DNA of 64,000 nucleotides from Dipteris shenzhenensis (Eukaryota; Polypodiophyta; Polypodiopsida; Gleicheniales), in the NCBI GenBank assembly GCA_047967505.1, contig CM106541.1; one strand, written 5' to 3'. Below are positions 1-11,430 of this stretch, in pieces (within the stretch, counting starts at the first letter, position 1; every line of letters starts with the position of its first letter). Under the pieces are notes generated by a model. That model did not search any database, was not told the origin of the DNA, and worked only from the letters and a program-made list of their open reading frames with translations. The translations under genes and the position numbers were made by a program.

Positions 1-2732
1 CTTCTTGTCTTCTTGCCTTTGCATCCTCGTATCTTGTCACCCATCTTTTCATCACATCACTATTAAGCACGCAAAAGAGGTTGATACTATTATGCAACTC
101 TGTGTCTATTACTTTGTTGCATCCTTTTCCTTGAGGCACAATAGAGGTCATCCTTAGGTCTTCATCATCTCTCCATAGTCGTGGGAGAGAGCTATCCATA
201 TCAACAAGAAACTCAGAAATATATACAAGTGACTCTTGTACCAACCAACCCTCGGCCATGCTACCTTCGGGTCTTGCATGGAGCATTGATATGCATCATA
301 TTTTGTATCATGTAAAGTACCTCACAAGCTCGCCCATCTTGTAAATACAATCTTTCACATCCTTCGATGCACTACGTGAAATGCTAGTAGGTAGTATGAA
401 CTGAACCCATGAGGAGGTAGTTGATTAGTTGCTTATAATTATTCACTCACAAATTTGAAAGGAAAAAGACTTTATGCACACAAAATACTTATTGGAGCAT
501 CTTGTGCCAATCATGAGATTTCAAGCCATATAATTGCTCTACATCTCTTTTCTTGCTCTTTGTAAAGGCTCCCTTCAAACACCTCATGCATCTAGTGGGA
601 GTACGAATTATAGTAATAGCACGCTTCACCGTCGCCATCTCTAGTTTGATAACATCCACGGTGCACGAGGTAAAAAAACATGCCCATTTGGTCTCTCTTG
701 TGGCCAAGCTTCACGCATCCTCCCTGTGGTACGTAGATCCTCCCTTATGCCTACGGAATCTCGTGTCCCATTCAAATGCTCCCAAATGGTAGATGCCACA
801 TTCTTAAAGATATGCATGGGATCAAGCAGGTGATTGATCTTGAGGTGGGACCAATATGGTAAACGATAAAAGATGGAGTATCTAAACAAAATAAAGTGTT
901 AGCGGGTAATCTTTATTTCCAGCCAATATAGCACACAGTAGTTACAAACCCTTACCGGCTCATGCCAAGTGGTGGAGGAGTCGTGGAACTGTCCCAAATT
1001 CTCATCTAATCTCCCACGGTGAGTGATTGTGGGAGGACTTCATTCCAAGGGGCAACATATCTAGGATGATCAGGTAGGAGAAATCGATGGTGATTCTCAT
1101 AGATGACCTTATTCAATGCGTCTGCCCGTGAGGCAACTAGCGAAGGACCACAAACAGGACATGCATGGTAACCCGATGTAGTGAGACCTGAACAATAGAT
1201 GCAATTAAGAGTTGAAGGTGGGTTTAGGATGCCACATCCTTTGCCTATTCATAATTAGAAGTGCAATGCTTACCTGAACACTTGCCATAGCCTGGGAAGT
1301 CATGCATCGTCCACATCAAGACTGCTTTGCAGTTGAAGTCTCGTGACGAGGGAGGCCTACTCACATCATGCACCTCGATACCTCTCTAAAGCATCTCTAG
1401 CTCGTCAATAAAAGGCTCCAAATAAACATCAGGGTTTTTGAATTTATGTTTCCTTGGAATTAGAAGGGACAGCATAACATGTCCTTTCTTAATAGCCATA
1501 GGGGGCAGAAGATTATAATTCACCAATATCACTGGCCATACACTGTAAGACATGCTTTTGAGACCAAATGGGTTCACACCGTCCATACCCAATCCAAGTC
1601 TCAAGTTCCTAGGTTCTTCCTTGAAGCTTGGCCATGTGTCTTCAATATGCTTCCACGCAGGAGAGTCTGCGGGAGTTCTCCACTTGCCATCGGTTGATCG
1701 ATGGGAGGAATGCCATGACATGAGCTCTGCAATAGATTTGCACTTGAACATATGTTGGATGCGAGGGATTATGGGAAAATGTCGCAGAACCTTATGAGAC
1801 ACGTCCAAAGTTTTGAGATCTACTCTATATCTTGCCTCTCCACAAGTAGGACACTCTCTTGCATCCTTATGTAGTCCACAAAACAAAATGCAATCATTGA
1901 CACATGCATGGATGCGCTTGTAATCTAATACTCCAAGAGAGGTCACATGTTGTCTTGCCATATCTCTTGAGGTCGGTAATTTATTCTCCCTTGGAAGTAT
2001 TTTACACAATAGCCTGCACGTGAAGACCATAAATGAGGAAAAGCATTCGAGTAATTGACCCACTAGCATAATTCACCATGTTTACAAAATAGACTTTAAA
2101 GCTTACTTGAGCAATGCATTCAAACTTACATTGTTCTATCCATAGATGGTTTGCAAGTTTAGTAACTCAAGGGAGGCACGTAGAACAGAGAATGTGCACC
2201 CCTCAAACAGTGGAGTCGATGCTATAGTAAAAAGATCATCCTGCTCCATGCTATCATCCCTCCCTTGATGAACATATAAATCCCACACCATATCATCAAA
2301 CACCTCCTCCTCCACGGCTTCATGAGGTAATGGGGGAGGGCTACTATCACCATCACTCCATGCATCCGTACCGGTCCCTCCTGAAGATCCCACCTCATAT
2401 TGTCGACGCTTTGCCTCCTCATGGCGAGCATAGGGCAACATATGCAGGTGTGGCACTGCATCCTATATCAAATTAAAACGGGATCATAACTCAAACATAT
2501 GAACACCCATAGGTATCTCAATCAACCTTAACTTACAAACCCTTACCCTGTTTATGGTCACATCCCATTCTCCATACTTTGAGATGTCATTGAGTGTAAT
2601 CCTGCATGCACGATACATGTTTCCTCGACATTGATCACACATACATTTGATTTTTTGCTCCAACCACATTTCGTGATGGTGGATACGGAGGGATTCATCC
2701 TCACTGGAGCTACTTGTTGAAGATGAAGACAT
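1..2732 (-). pseudogene. tnp2-type CACTA transposase, copy A (broken)
   Basis: This is the main transposase of a CACTA element, expected to act in the nucleus on element ends. The chosen start (ATG at 2730-2732) opens a Ser-rich, acidic N-terminus followed by a Cys pair (CMCDQCRGN). A plausible intron runs from GTAAGG near 2546 to an AG near 2463. The next exon carries an acidic segment (VEEEVFDDMVWDLYVHQ). The tnp2 core is open at 1386-2069, with HACVNDCILF, a CPTCGEARY zinc motif, HFPIIPRIQ, LGLGMDGVNPFG and IKKGHVMLSLLIP. It continues at about 1000-1380 (GYHACPVCGPS) and 489-889 (LLDPMHIFKNVASTIWEHL). The DUF4218-like C-terminus reaches the left window edge (SMAEGWLVQESLVYISEFL). Roughly 70 residues of that domain are missing near position 290-306 compared with copy C, and several stops are present, so it is not functional. 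Confidence 0.85.
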
Positions 2733-3550
2733 CCTATAAACAAACAACCCAAAAAAATTTGCTCTTCTTCAAATGTTTAAATTTAAACTCTGTGGCGTGT
2801 CTAAAGGCGCATCTAAAAGCGCGTCTGCTTGTTTTGTGGTGTGTCTAAAAGCGCATCTATAGGAGCATCTAAAACCGCGTCTACTCTGTGTCTTTACACG
2901 TGCAAATAGACGCGCTTTTAGACACGCCTATAGATGCGACTTTTAAACCTGCTTTTAGCGCGCTCGCTTTGCTTTTCTTAACATTACTTATACTTCGTGC
3001 GGCTTGCTTGTTTCCTTATTAGCAGATCCACAGTTTCGATGCTTAAGAGGAAGGCACCCACACTTACTTCCAAGCTTACACTTAAGAGGAAGGCACCCAC
3101 ACTTACTTCCAAGCTTAAAGGAGAGGAGGGCGAACAAGGAGGAGAAGCAACTTTAAAAAAGGAGAAGAACCTTCCATACCTCTATCCAAGGTAAGTCTTT
3201 TTGCAGTTGATCTTTTTTGGAAGTTTGCTCTCTTTGGATTTGTACTTTCTCGTATCCAGAAAATGCATGATCTGGGTATCAATGTCACGTTTGTGTGTCA
3301 GGTGCAATGTCCTTTTCTACTTTTTAGAAAAGTCCGTCTGTCAGAGCACGTCTATAGGCACGTCCCAGAGTGCGTCTAAACGCACGTCTACAGGGTTTGC
3401 ATACATAGGCAGCCGCGTCTATAGATGCATCGTTACACACAAAAATAGATGCGCTAATCAAATGCATCTATAGACGTGCTCCGACAGTAATCCTTTCCCT
3501 TTCTTCTCAGCTCATCAGTATTATATTTTTTTTCTTTTTTTCAGTTCATC
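2733..3550. promoter_or_regulatory. Divergent intergenic region with GCGTCTA/TAGACGC palindrome array, copy A
   Basis: This spacer separates the divergent tnp2 and Ptta genes and should hold both promoters. It contains two clusters of short inverted motifs of the form GCGTCTATAGACGC with variants (GCGCATCTAAAAGCGCGTCT, TAGACGCGCTTTTAGACACG), at about 2795-2960 and 3350-3485. In CACTA elements comparable short motifs are binding sites of the second element protein; that role here is inference. The spacer also has a direct duplication of about 50 bp (AGGAAGGCACCCACACTTAC at about 3049 and 3079) and a pyrimidine tract just before the Ptta start. Parts of 2997-3470 are open on the plus strand but show no conserved domain. 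Confidence 0.55.
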
Positions 3551-5013
3551 ATGTGGCCAGGATGCGCTTCTAACTCACCTGATCCTCGGGAGTCTATTTT
3601 TAGGGACTTATATAACCTTTTAGGGCACCCTCCTAGTCCTGCGGAGTTATACAGGTATATGATGGGTACCCTAAACACCCCCCAGGAGTCGGCACTATAG
3701 ACTCCAAACCACCCCACACTAGCTGAGATCACCCCAGTGGAGTCAGCACAGCCCAGCCGGCTACACAGTGCAGGTCCATCTCCCATGCTGTCTTATGCCC
3801 CATCCCCCATGCCGTCTTATGCCCCTTCTGCCATTCCATCTTATGCCCCTTCCCCCATGCCGTCAGGAGGTCCTTCTGTCTCGTAGAGCTATCGATGTAC
3901 TCCTATGCAGTCAAGACTCGATTCTCTAGCTACGACTGGTTAGCGTAGTCTCGTGTAGTCTCCAGTTATGAGTGGCTAGCTTACGAGCTCAACATGACAC
4001 GGTAGCAAGCATAGTAGCAGGGAGAGCGGTGGGAGATGCATGGCACAATGCTTTGGGAGGGGTGGCAGTGGGAAGGATGATGATTCAGATGATTTACACG
4101 TGCCTCTGGGTGATGGTACAATATTCTATGACATCACTCAGACAGGAGGCATCTTGATGGATGTGCAGGGGAAGGACATCATGGCCTTCATGCGCTCTAT
4201 AATCGCTAACAATTATAGAGATTGCTTGATCCACTTCAAAGACCAGCCAAAGAGGTTGGCTGATGAGACCCTTGCTGCTGTTCGCTCTAGGTATCCTAAC
4301 CCCCCCAATCGCCAGTTCACAGATAAATGGGCCAAGTCAAAGATTGTTATGATACTTGGCAATAAAAGATCTTCGCTTAAGAGGCAGGCACTAGCGGAGC
4401 TTGCCACGATCGAGGGAGGTCAACCACCAAGGGGCCCGCCCCACACTGCTCACAAGTGCCGAGTGGAAGAAAGCAATGAAGTCAGTGAGGGAGGACCCCA
4501 GTCTACAGCACGTGGAGGCACGAAGGATCCAGATGGAGGAATATGGAAGCGCGCATTTTGGAGCAGGGGGTGTTGAATCATGGGAGGTCCAATTTGTAAG
4601 TATCGATCTCAAATTATATTGCTTATGTAGTTTATTAGGAGGTTGTTTCTTTGTACTAATCCCTCTGCAAATTGTGTCATCTTGCAGCTTGAGATCGTGG
4701 GGAGATACACTACTCCTATGGAGACAGCCTACCACTGCCACCATCGTAGAGAAGATACATGGAGGCACTTCTATGATGACGGGTTGATTACTGAGGGGCA
4801 GTATATCCCGGCTACAGGAGCGGCCCCCGAGGTATTTGAAAGTAATTAAATAATGCCAATATTATAAGTAAAGATTTGATTTTTCATACATTGATATATG
4901 TTGTCCCTTGTTTATAGGCCCGTGCACAAAACGACGAGGAAGACGAGAAAGGAGGCGTAGAAGCGAGCGCAGAAGGGAGTGTGGAAGGGAGCATGGAAGG
5001 GAGTGAGGATTAG
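3551..5013 (+). pseudogene. Ptta/En/Spm-type second CACTA protein, copy A (broken)
   Basis: The start is the ATG of MWPG, conserved in copies B and D. An N-terminal helical segment (DLYNLLGHPP, ELYRYMMGT) is followed by a Pro/Ser/Tyr repeat tract and then the conserved core GDGTIFYDITQTGGI, GKDIMAFMRS, RYPNPPNRQFTDKWAK. Further on lies EWKKAMK and PSLQHVEARRIQMEEYG. Two good introns can be read: GT at 4596 to AG at 4687, and GT at 4832 to AG at 4917. The last exon is short and acidic and stops at 5011-5013. This layout resembles the plant Transposase_24 (Ptta/En/Spm) family. TAG stops at 3698 and 3884 and a frameshift near 4040 break it. Copy B has glutamine where the first TAG lies. Confidence 0.75.
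3777..3876 (+). repeat. In-frame 24-bp minisatellite in Ptta copy A
   Basis: Four consecutive units of 24 bp encode variants of the octapeptide PSPMPSYA. The tract is absent from copy B, which has a different AGTCCCTTCTCCC-type repeat at the same place (about 9465-9630). This linker region therefore evolves by local repeat expansion. Confidence 0.7.
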
Positions 5014-5424
5014 TCGTAGAAGTAGTGCTAGCTACTCTTTTTTGTACTTAAAGCCACTGGCTTGGCTTTGTGCCTCTTGTATATACACTCCTCTTATTTT
5101 TTGTACTTGAAGCCACATGATGTGGCTTAGCTTCCTTATTTTTTGTACTTGAAGCCACATGATGTGGCTTAGCTTCATGCTATATGTATATACAAGCACT
5201 TTTTGAGCTTTCAATTTTATTGCGTTTTGGACTTGTAATGTTTTATTTGGAATTGTAATTAAAATGCGGTTGGCTATAAGAATTGAATTACACAATGTGG
5301 AAATGGGATTCTTGTAACTATATAGCATACACAACATACACAGTATTCTGTAAATTAAAAAAAATATATTATAAAGTGCGTCTATTAGTGCGTCTATATA
5401 CGCGTCTGTCTGTCGACAAGCATC
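5014..5424. repeat. 3' flank and right end of CACTA copy A
   Basis: Just after the Ptta stop there are three copies of a TTTTTGTACTTGAAGCCAC-type repeat (about 5038, 5097, 5144). Two of them contain GCCACATGATGTGGC, a 15-bp palindrome with a single central base. A family-specific end sequence follows (TTGGCTATAAGAATTGAATT, about 5269), which recurs near 19590. The terminal GCGTCTATTAGTGCGTCTATA motifs are at about 5377. No gene is seen. Confidence 0.55.
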
Positions 5425-7832
5425 GATTTTTGATAAAGTACCTCACAAGCTTGCCCATCTTGTAAATATAATCCTTTATGGCCTTCGATGCACTATGAGA
5501 AATGCTAGTAGGTAGTATGAACTGAACACACGAGCGATGGTTGATTAGTTGCTTCTACACTCATAAATTTGGAAGGGAAAAGAGATTATGCTAAGTCATA
5601 CTTACTTGGAGCATCTTGTGCCAATCATGAGATTTCAAGCCATATAATTGCTCTACACCTCTTTTCTTGCTCTTTGTGAAGGCCCCCTCATGCATCCAGT
5701 AAGAGTACGAATTGTAGTGATAACTTGCTTCACCACCACCATCTCTAGCCTTGATAACCTCCATGGTGCACGAGGTAAAAAGACATGCCCATTTGGCCTC
5801 TCATGTGGCCAAGCTTCATGCATCCTCCCCATGGTGCATAGATCCTCCCTTATGCCTGCGAAATCTCGTGTCCCATTCAAATGTTCCCAAATGGTAGATG
5901 CCACATTCTTGAAGATATGCATGGAATCAAGCATGTGATTGATCCTGAGGTGGGACCAATATGGTAGTTGATAAAAGATGGAGTATTCAAACAAAAGATG
6001 GTGTTAGTGTGCAATCTTTATTTCCATTAAATATAGTGCACAATAGTTATAAACCCTTACCGGCTCATGCCAAGTGATGGAGGAGTCGTGCAGAAACCGT
6101 CCCAAATTCTCATCCAATTTACTGCAGTGAGTGAGTGTGGGGGGACTTCATTCCAAGGGGCAACATATCTAGGATGATCAAGTGGGAGAAATTGATGGTG
6201 ATTCTCAGAGATGACCTTATTCAATGCGTCTGCCCACCGTGAAGCAACTAGCAAAGGACCACAAACAAGAAATGCATGGTAACCCAATGTAGTGAGACCT
6301 AAACAACAAGCGCAATTGCATAAGTAAGGTGGGTTTAGGGTGCCACATTGATTGCGTACTCCTAATTAAAAGTTCAATGCTTACCTGAATAGTCACCATA
6401 GCTTGGGAAGTCATGCATCATCCACATCAAGACTACTTTGCAGTTGAAGTCTCATGACAAGGGAGGCCTGCCCATGTCATACACCTTGATACCTCTCTAG
6501 AGTACCTCTAGCTCATCAATCAAAGGCTCCAGATAAACATCAAGATTTTTGTCTATATATTTTCCTAGAATTAGAAGGGATAACATAACATGTCCTTTCT
6601 TAATCGCCATAGAGGGTGGAAGATTATAATTCACCAATATCACTGGCCATACACTGTAAGAGGTGCTTTTGAGACCAAATGGGTTCACATCGTCCATACC
6701 CAATCCAAGTCTCAAATTCCTAGGTTCTTCCTTAAAGATTGGCCATGTGTCTTTAATACGCTTCCATGTAGGAGTGTCTGTGGGAGTTCTCCACTTGCCA
6801 TCAGTTGATCGATGGGAGGAATGCCATGACATAAGCTCTGCAATGGATTTGCACTTGCACATATGTTGGATGTGAGGGATTATGTGAAAATGTCATAGAA
6901 CCTTACAAGGCACATCTAAAGTTTTGAGACTGCTCTATATCTTTCCTCTCCACAAGTAGGACACTCTCTTGCCTCCTTATGTGGTCCACAAAATAGAACG
7001 CAATTATTGACGCATGCATGGATGCGCTTGTAATCCAATCCTCCAAAAGAGGTCACATAATGCCTTGCCATGTCGATAATTTATTCTCCCTTGCTTCCAA
7101 GCATTTTACACAATAGCCTGCATGTGAAGACCATAATTGAGAAAAAGTATTCGAGTAATTGACCCACTAGCATAATTTACTATGTTTGCAAAATAGACTT
7201 TAAAGCTTACTTGAGTAATGCATTGAAACTTGCATTGCTCCATCCATGGTCTGCAAGTTTAGTAACTCAAGGGAGACACGTAGAATAGAAAATGTGCACC
7301 CCTCAAACAGTGGAGTCGATGCTGCAGTAAAAAGATCGTCCTGCTCCATGCTATCATCCCTACTTGAGGACTGATGGACATATAAATCCCACACCATATC
7401 ATCAAACACCTCCTCCTTCATCGCCTCATGAGGTAATGGTGGAGGGCTACTATCACCATCACTCCATGCGTTTGTAACGATCCCTCCTGAAGATCCCACC
7501 TCATATCGCTTTGCCTCCTCACGATGAGCATAGGGCAATATATGCGAGTGTGGCACTACATTCTGTATCAAATTCAAAAAAGATCATATATCAAACACAT
7601 GAACACCCGTAGGTATCTCAATAAACCTCAATGCTTTAACACTTACCCGAGATATGGTCGCATCCCATTTTCCATACTTTGAGATGTGATTGAGTGTAAT
7701 TCTATGTGCACGATACATGTTTCCTCGACACCGATCACACATACATTTGATTTTTTGCTCCAACCACATTTTGCGAAGGTGGATACGGAGGGATTCATCC
7801 TCACTGGAGCTACTTGTTGAAGATGAAGACAT
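5425..7832 (-). pseudogene. tnp2-type CACTA transposase, copy B (truncated)
   Basis: Homologous to copy A over its full length. The start is the ATG at 7830-7832 (MSSSSTSSSSEDESLRIH), followed by CMCDRCRGN. The acidic segment EVFDDMVWDLYVHQ and the core (LGLGMDDVNPFGLKS, IKKGHVMLSLLI at 6497-6862) follow. Next come GYHAFLVCGP (about 6250) and LDSMHIFKNVASTIWEHL (5653-5994). In this copy GYHACP has become GYHAFL, which removes a zinc-motif cysteine. A one-base loss disrupts the frame near 7245, and there are stops between the open segments. The gene ends at about 5425, within the region equivalent to residues ELVRYF of copy A, so the DUF4218-like C-terminus is missing. Confidence 0.82.
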
Positions 7833-9193
7833 CTTATAGATAAACAATCCAAAAAATGTGTTCTTCTTTGAGTATTTAATGAGAGAACTCTTCTGCACAT
7901 CTAAAAGCATGTCTATAAGCGTGCCTATACTATGGAACGCGTCTATAGGCGCATCTAAAACACAGTGTAGACATGCTGATAGATGCGCTTTTAGATGCAT
8001 AGATTGCAAATTGGTTTTTGAACCTACTTTTAGTGCACTTGCTTTCCTTTCGATATTTTTAGCACCGTGTCACTTGTTTTCCTTTTAACACACATAGCTC
8101 CACGTATCCACACTCATCTCCAAGCACCCACACTCATCTCTAGGCATACAAACTCATCCCCAACCATACAAGAGAAGAGGGTGAACAAGGAAGAGAAGAA
8201 GGAGAGGTAGCTTTGAAGAAAGACAAGAAGCTTCCATACCTCTGTCCAAGGTAAGTCTCTTGGTGGTTGGTCTTCTCTAGAAGTTGTTCGTCCTTTATCG
8301 TATGTAGGGAAAGGATGTTTTTGGTACTACTGTTGTTCTTTTTGGGGTCGGGTGCATGTCCTTTTCACCTTTTTCTAGAAAAGCGTTTGTCGGAGTGTGT
8401 CTGTAGACGCATCTAATAGCGCGTCTAATCTTTTAGGAAAACAAGAAACCATGCATATAGATGCGCTCTGATAGAGTTCCAAACATGCATTCCCCTTCCT
8501 TTCCTTCCCCTTCTGCTTCTCCTTTCCCCTTCCCCTTCCCTTCCCCTTCTTTCTCTTTCCTTTCTCCTTTTCCTTGCATACATGTTTAAGTCGAATTTTT
8601 AATGCCTTAAGCATTCATGAGGAAATAAGGGATTGCATAAATGATGGAAATAATTGATTGCATGAGGGAAATTGGACTACAGCATGAGGGTGGGATAAAG
8701 AAAGAGGGCATGCATGATGGAAATCAAGGGATTGCATGCATGATGGAAAGAGGGCAAATCCTCTCTTTCCTCTCTTTTTTCCTCTTTTTTTCTCTCTTTT
8801 CTCCTCTCTTTTCCTGTCTTTTTTCTTGTCTTTTTCTCTCTTTCCTTCTCTTTTTTCCTTTCTTTTTCTCTCTTTTCTCCTCTCTTTTTCTCTCTTTTTT
8901 CTCCTCTGTTTTCCTCTGTTTTCCTCTCTCTTTTTCCCTCTATTTTCGTCTCTATTTTCCTCTCTTTTCCTCTCTTTCTTTCTCTCTTTTCCACCCACGT
9001 GAAGCTTCAATAGCCTAACATTGAGCAAGCATATATAGACTTCTGTCACTCTAATTCAAAGAATGCAGGAGTCTGTAAATGCTTGCCCAATGTCAGGATA
9101 TCTTTTTCTCTCTAACCTTTTCCTATTTTTTCTTTTTCCCCAATGATTGCATGCATGATGGAAATCTTCTTCTCTTCTTTTTTGTAGTTCATC
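7833..9193. promoter_or_regulatory. Divergent intergenic region, copy B, with motif arrays and a polypyrimidine tract
   Basis: The region between the divergent genes holds GCGTCTATAGGCGCATCTAA-type motifs at about 7895-8005 and 8395-8470, as in copy A. It also has a pyrimidine-rich stretch at about 8490-8575 and a nearly pure T/C tract at 8758-8992. A GATTGCATGAGGGAAATTGG block near 8655 recurs at about 19910 in copy D. Long open frames over the T/C tract translate to Lys/Arg/Glu-rich or Phe/Ser/Leu-rich protein and are composition artefacts. Confidence 0.5.
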
Positions 9194-10691
9194 ATGTGGC
9201 CAGGAAGCTCTTTAAGAGCCTCACTTGATCTTTGGGATGCCATCTTTTGGGAGTTATATAACATTTTGGGGCACCCTCCCACTCATGAGGAGTTATACAC
9301 ATACATGATGGGTACTCAAAACACCCCCCAGGAGTTGGCAGTACAGACTTCAAACCACCCCAACCCTACACTAGCTAAGATTACTCCTGTGGAATCGAGA
9401 CAGTCCAATAGGCTATAGAGCCACATCCCTTCTGCCCAATCATCAGGAGTCCCTTTTTCCCTGTAGTCCAGAGTCCCTTCTCTCCTGCGGTCTAGAGTCC
9501 CTTCTCCCCGATCATTAGCACTCCCTTCTCCCTTGTGGTGGTTTGGAGTCCCTTCTCCCCCCCTACAATTAGGAGGCCCTTTTGCCTCGTAGAGCCGCCA
9601 ATGTACTCCCGTGTGATTGAGAGTCCCTTCTCCAGAGATGAGTGCCAGTCTACTAGCTCATCACAATAGGGCAACATGCATAGTAGCAGGAAGAGCTCTA
9701 TGGGATGCATGACAAAGTGCTTTAGGGGGGGGTAATGGTGGGGGCGGGGATGATTCAAATGATGCAGATGTGTCAGAGGGTGATGGTACGATCTTCTATG
9801 ACATCACTCAGAGAGGAGGCATCTTGATGGATGCATGGGGGAAGGACATCATGGTTTTCATGCACTCTGTGGTTGCTAACAACTACAGAGATTACTTTAT
9901 TCCATACAGACATCCAAAATGGTTGGCTAATGAGACCATCAATGATGTACGCTCTAAGTATCCCAATCCCCCCAATGTTGAGTTCACAAATAAATGGGCA
10001 AAGTAAAAGATTATTGTTATACTTGCCAATAAAGGATCTTTGCTTAAGAGGCATGCACTAACCGAGATTGCTAGGAGAGAGGGAGGTCAACCACCAAGGG
10101 GCCAACCCCACACCGCTCATAAGTGTGAGTGGAAGAAAGCAATGAAGGTAGCAAAGGCAAACCCCAGTTTGCAACACGTGGAGGCACGAAGGATCCAAAT
10201 GGAGCAATATGGAAACGTGCATTCTGGAGCAGGGGGTGTTGAATCATGGGAGGCCTAATTTGTCAGTATCGATCTCAAATTATATTGTGTTTATGTGGTT
10301 TATTAGGAGGTTGGTTCTTTGTACTAACTCCTCTGCAAATTGTGTCATCTTATAGCTTAATATCGTGGGTAGGTACCCTACTCCTATCGAGACAGCCTAC
10401 CATCGTGGACATTGTAGAGGACATACATGGAGGGACTCCTATGATGAGGGGTTGATTACTGAGGAGAAGTATATTCGAGCTACTAGAGTTTCCCCCCTAG
10501 GTATTTAAAAATACTTATATAATGTCAATATTTTAAATAAAGATTTGATTTTTCATACATTGATACATGTTGTTCCTCATTTACAGGCCTCTGGGGATAT
10601 TTAAGAGGAAGAAGGCGAGGATATTGAGGAGGAAGAAGGCGACAAAGAAGGTGATGAACAAGGGAGCGAGGATGCGGATGACTTAGATTAG
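9194..10691 (+). pseudogene. Ptta/En/Spm-type second CACTA protein, copy B (broken)
   Basis: Starts at the conserved MWPG and keeps ELYNILGHPPTHEELYTYMM and ITPVES in an open stretch to 9418. The core GDGTIFYDITQRGGI, YPNPPNVEFTNKWAK is open at 9770-10006. EWKKAMK and PSLQHVEARRIQMEQYG follow at 10040-10258. The acidic C-terminus (EEEGEDIEEEEGD-like) ends with a TAG at 10689-10691. The linker 9420-9760 contains AGTCCCTTCTCCC repeats with stops. The intron positions seen in copy A are recognisable near 10261 and 10500, but the donor of the first has changed from GTAAGT to GTCAGT. Confidence 0.72.
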
Positions 10692-11064
10692 TCGTAGAAG
10701 TAGTGGTAGCTACTCTTTTTTGTACTTGAGGCCATTGGCTTGGCTTCATGCCTCTCTTGTATACACACTCCTCTTATTTTTTGTACTTAAAGCCACAGGA
10801 CATGGCTTGGCTTTGTGCTATATGTACATACAAGAACTTTTTGGGCTATGAATTAATATACACTCCTTTTATTTCTTTGGCTTTCAATTTCCTTGTGCAA
10901 TGTTCTATCAATGAATGCCTTGTGAACTAAACGTTTTCGAGTTATAATGTTTTATTCAAAATTCATTACAAGGCATAGGTCCTTTTCTGATGAAAATATG
11001 GACGCTTTTTACATTAATTTTTTTTTCACAAGTGCAAACATCATTATTAAAGTTATTAAAAGCG

Positions 11065-11190
11065 TCGGAAAAGAACCGTCGTTGTAAAGCGTCGCTATAT
11101 AGTGATGCTCATAAATGTTGCTATATAGTAACACTGATAATCGTCGCTATATAGCGACACTGGTAAACGTCGCTATATAGCAATGATTAA
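11065..11190. repeat. Family-2 motif array, left end
   Basis: Four to five copies of GTCGCTATATAGCGAC-like motifs, each itself a palindrome around TATATA, spaced by about 30 bp. The same motif occurs upstream of tnp2 and at the right end of copy C. Likely binding sites of the element's second protein (inference from other CACTA elements). Confidence 0.65.
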
Positions 11191-11196
11191 CGGAAC

Positions 11197-11270
11197 AAAA
11201 AAAAAAGCACTAGTGGGGCTAAACAAGGCCATAGCAAGCCTTGTTTTGCCCCACTAATGCTTTTTTTTTT
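11197..11270. repeat. Hairpin-forming inverted repeat with TAGTGGGG / CCCCACTA arms
   Basis: Two 33-base arms (11197-11229 and 11238-11270) pair with two mismatches around an 8-base loop (CATAGCAA). The outer part of the stem is A10/T10. The inner part contains CACTAGTGGGG on one side and CCCCACTAATG on the other. Not part of a coding region. Confidence 0.8.
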
Positions 11271-11380
11271 GTAATTAAAAAAAAAAAAATTTAATAAAAA
11301 ATTTCCCTTGCAAAAAGGATGATACAAAATTGCTCAAACGAGCGGATATACAAAATGACATACATGGTGAAGTATATGCA

Positions 11381-11430
11381 AACTACTACTACTACTACTG
11401 CTGCTACTACTACTACTGCTGCTACTACTC
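11381..11430. repeat. (CTA)n/(CTG)n microsatellite
   Basis: ACTACTACTGCTGCTACTAC-type trinucleotide repeat immediately downstream of, and overlapping, the stop codon of the minus-strand Ptta gene of copy C. Open frames across it are composition artefacts. Confidence 0.8.

Larger units (their letters stand above)
1..5420. mobile_element. CACTA-like transposon family 1, copy A (left part outside window)
   Basis: This copy has two divergent genes: a tnp2-type transposase on the minus strand (1-2732) and a Ptta/En/Spm-type protein on the plus strand (3551-5013). Between them lies an intergenic region with many short palindromic GCGTCTA / TAGACGC motifs. The same motif returns at the right end (about 5370-5410). 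The gene pair is typical of plant CACTA elements, where one protein cuts and the other binds subterminal repeats. I could not find a clear CACTA terminal inverted repeat, so the exact right boundary is approximate. Copy B begins directly at about 5425 inside its own tnp2 gene, so A and B are joined head to tail without intact ends. Confidence 0.75.
5425..10950. mobile_element. CACTA-like transposon family 1, copy B
   Basis: Same organisation as copy A: minus-strand tnp2 (5425-7832), intergenic motif region, plus-strand Ptta gene (9194-10691). Nucleotide similarity to copy A is obvious along the whole tnp2 and Ptta genes. The left side starts abruptly inside the tnp2 DUF4218-like region. On the right, family-1 sequence can be followed to about 10950 (ATAATGTTTTATTC), where family-2 sequence takes over; the missing end may be the sequence at 19540-19830. 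Confidence 0.7.

Noticed and set aside
8615-9049. Long open frames over the T/C tract (Lys/Arg/Glu-rich on minus, Phe/Ser/Leu-rich on plus)
   Set aside because: Open in several frames on both strands because of the two-letter composition; no domain and no conservation.
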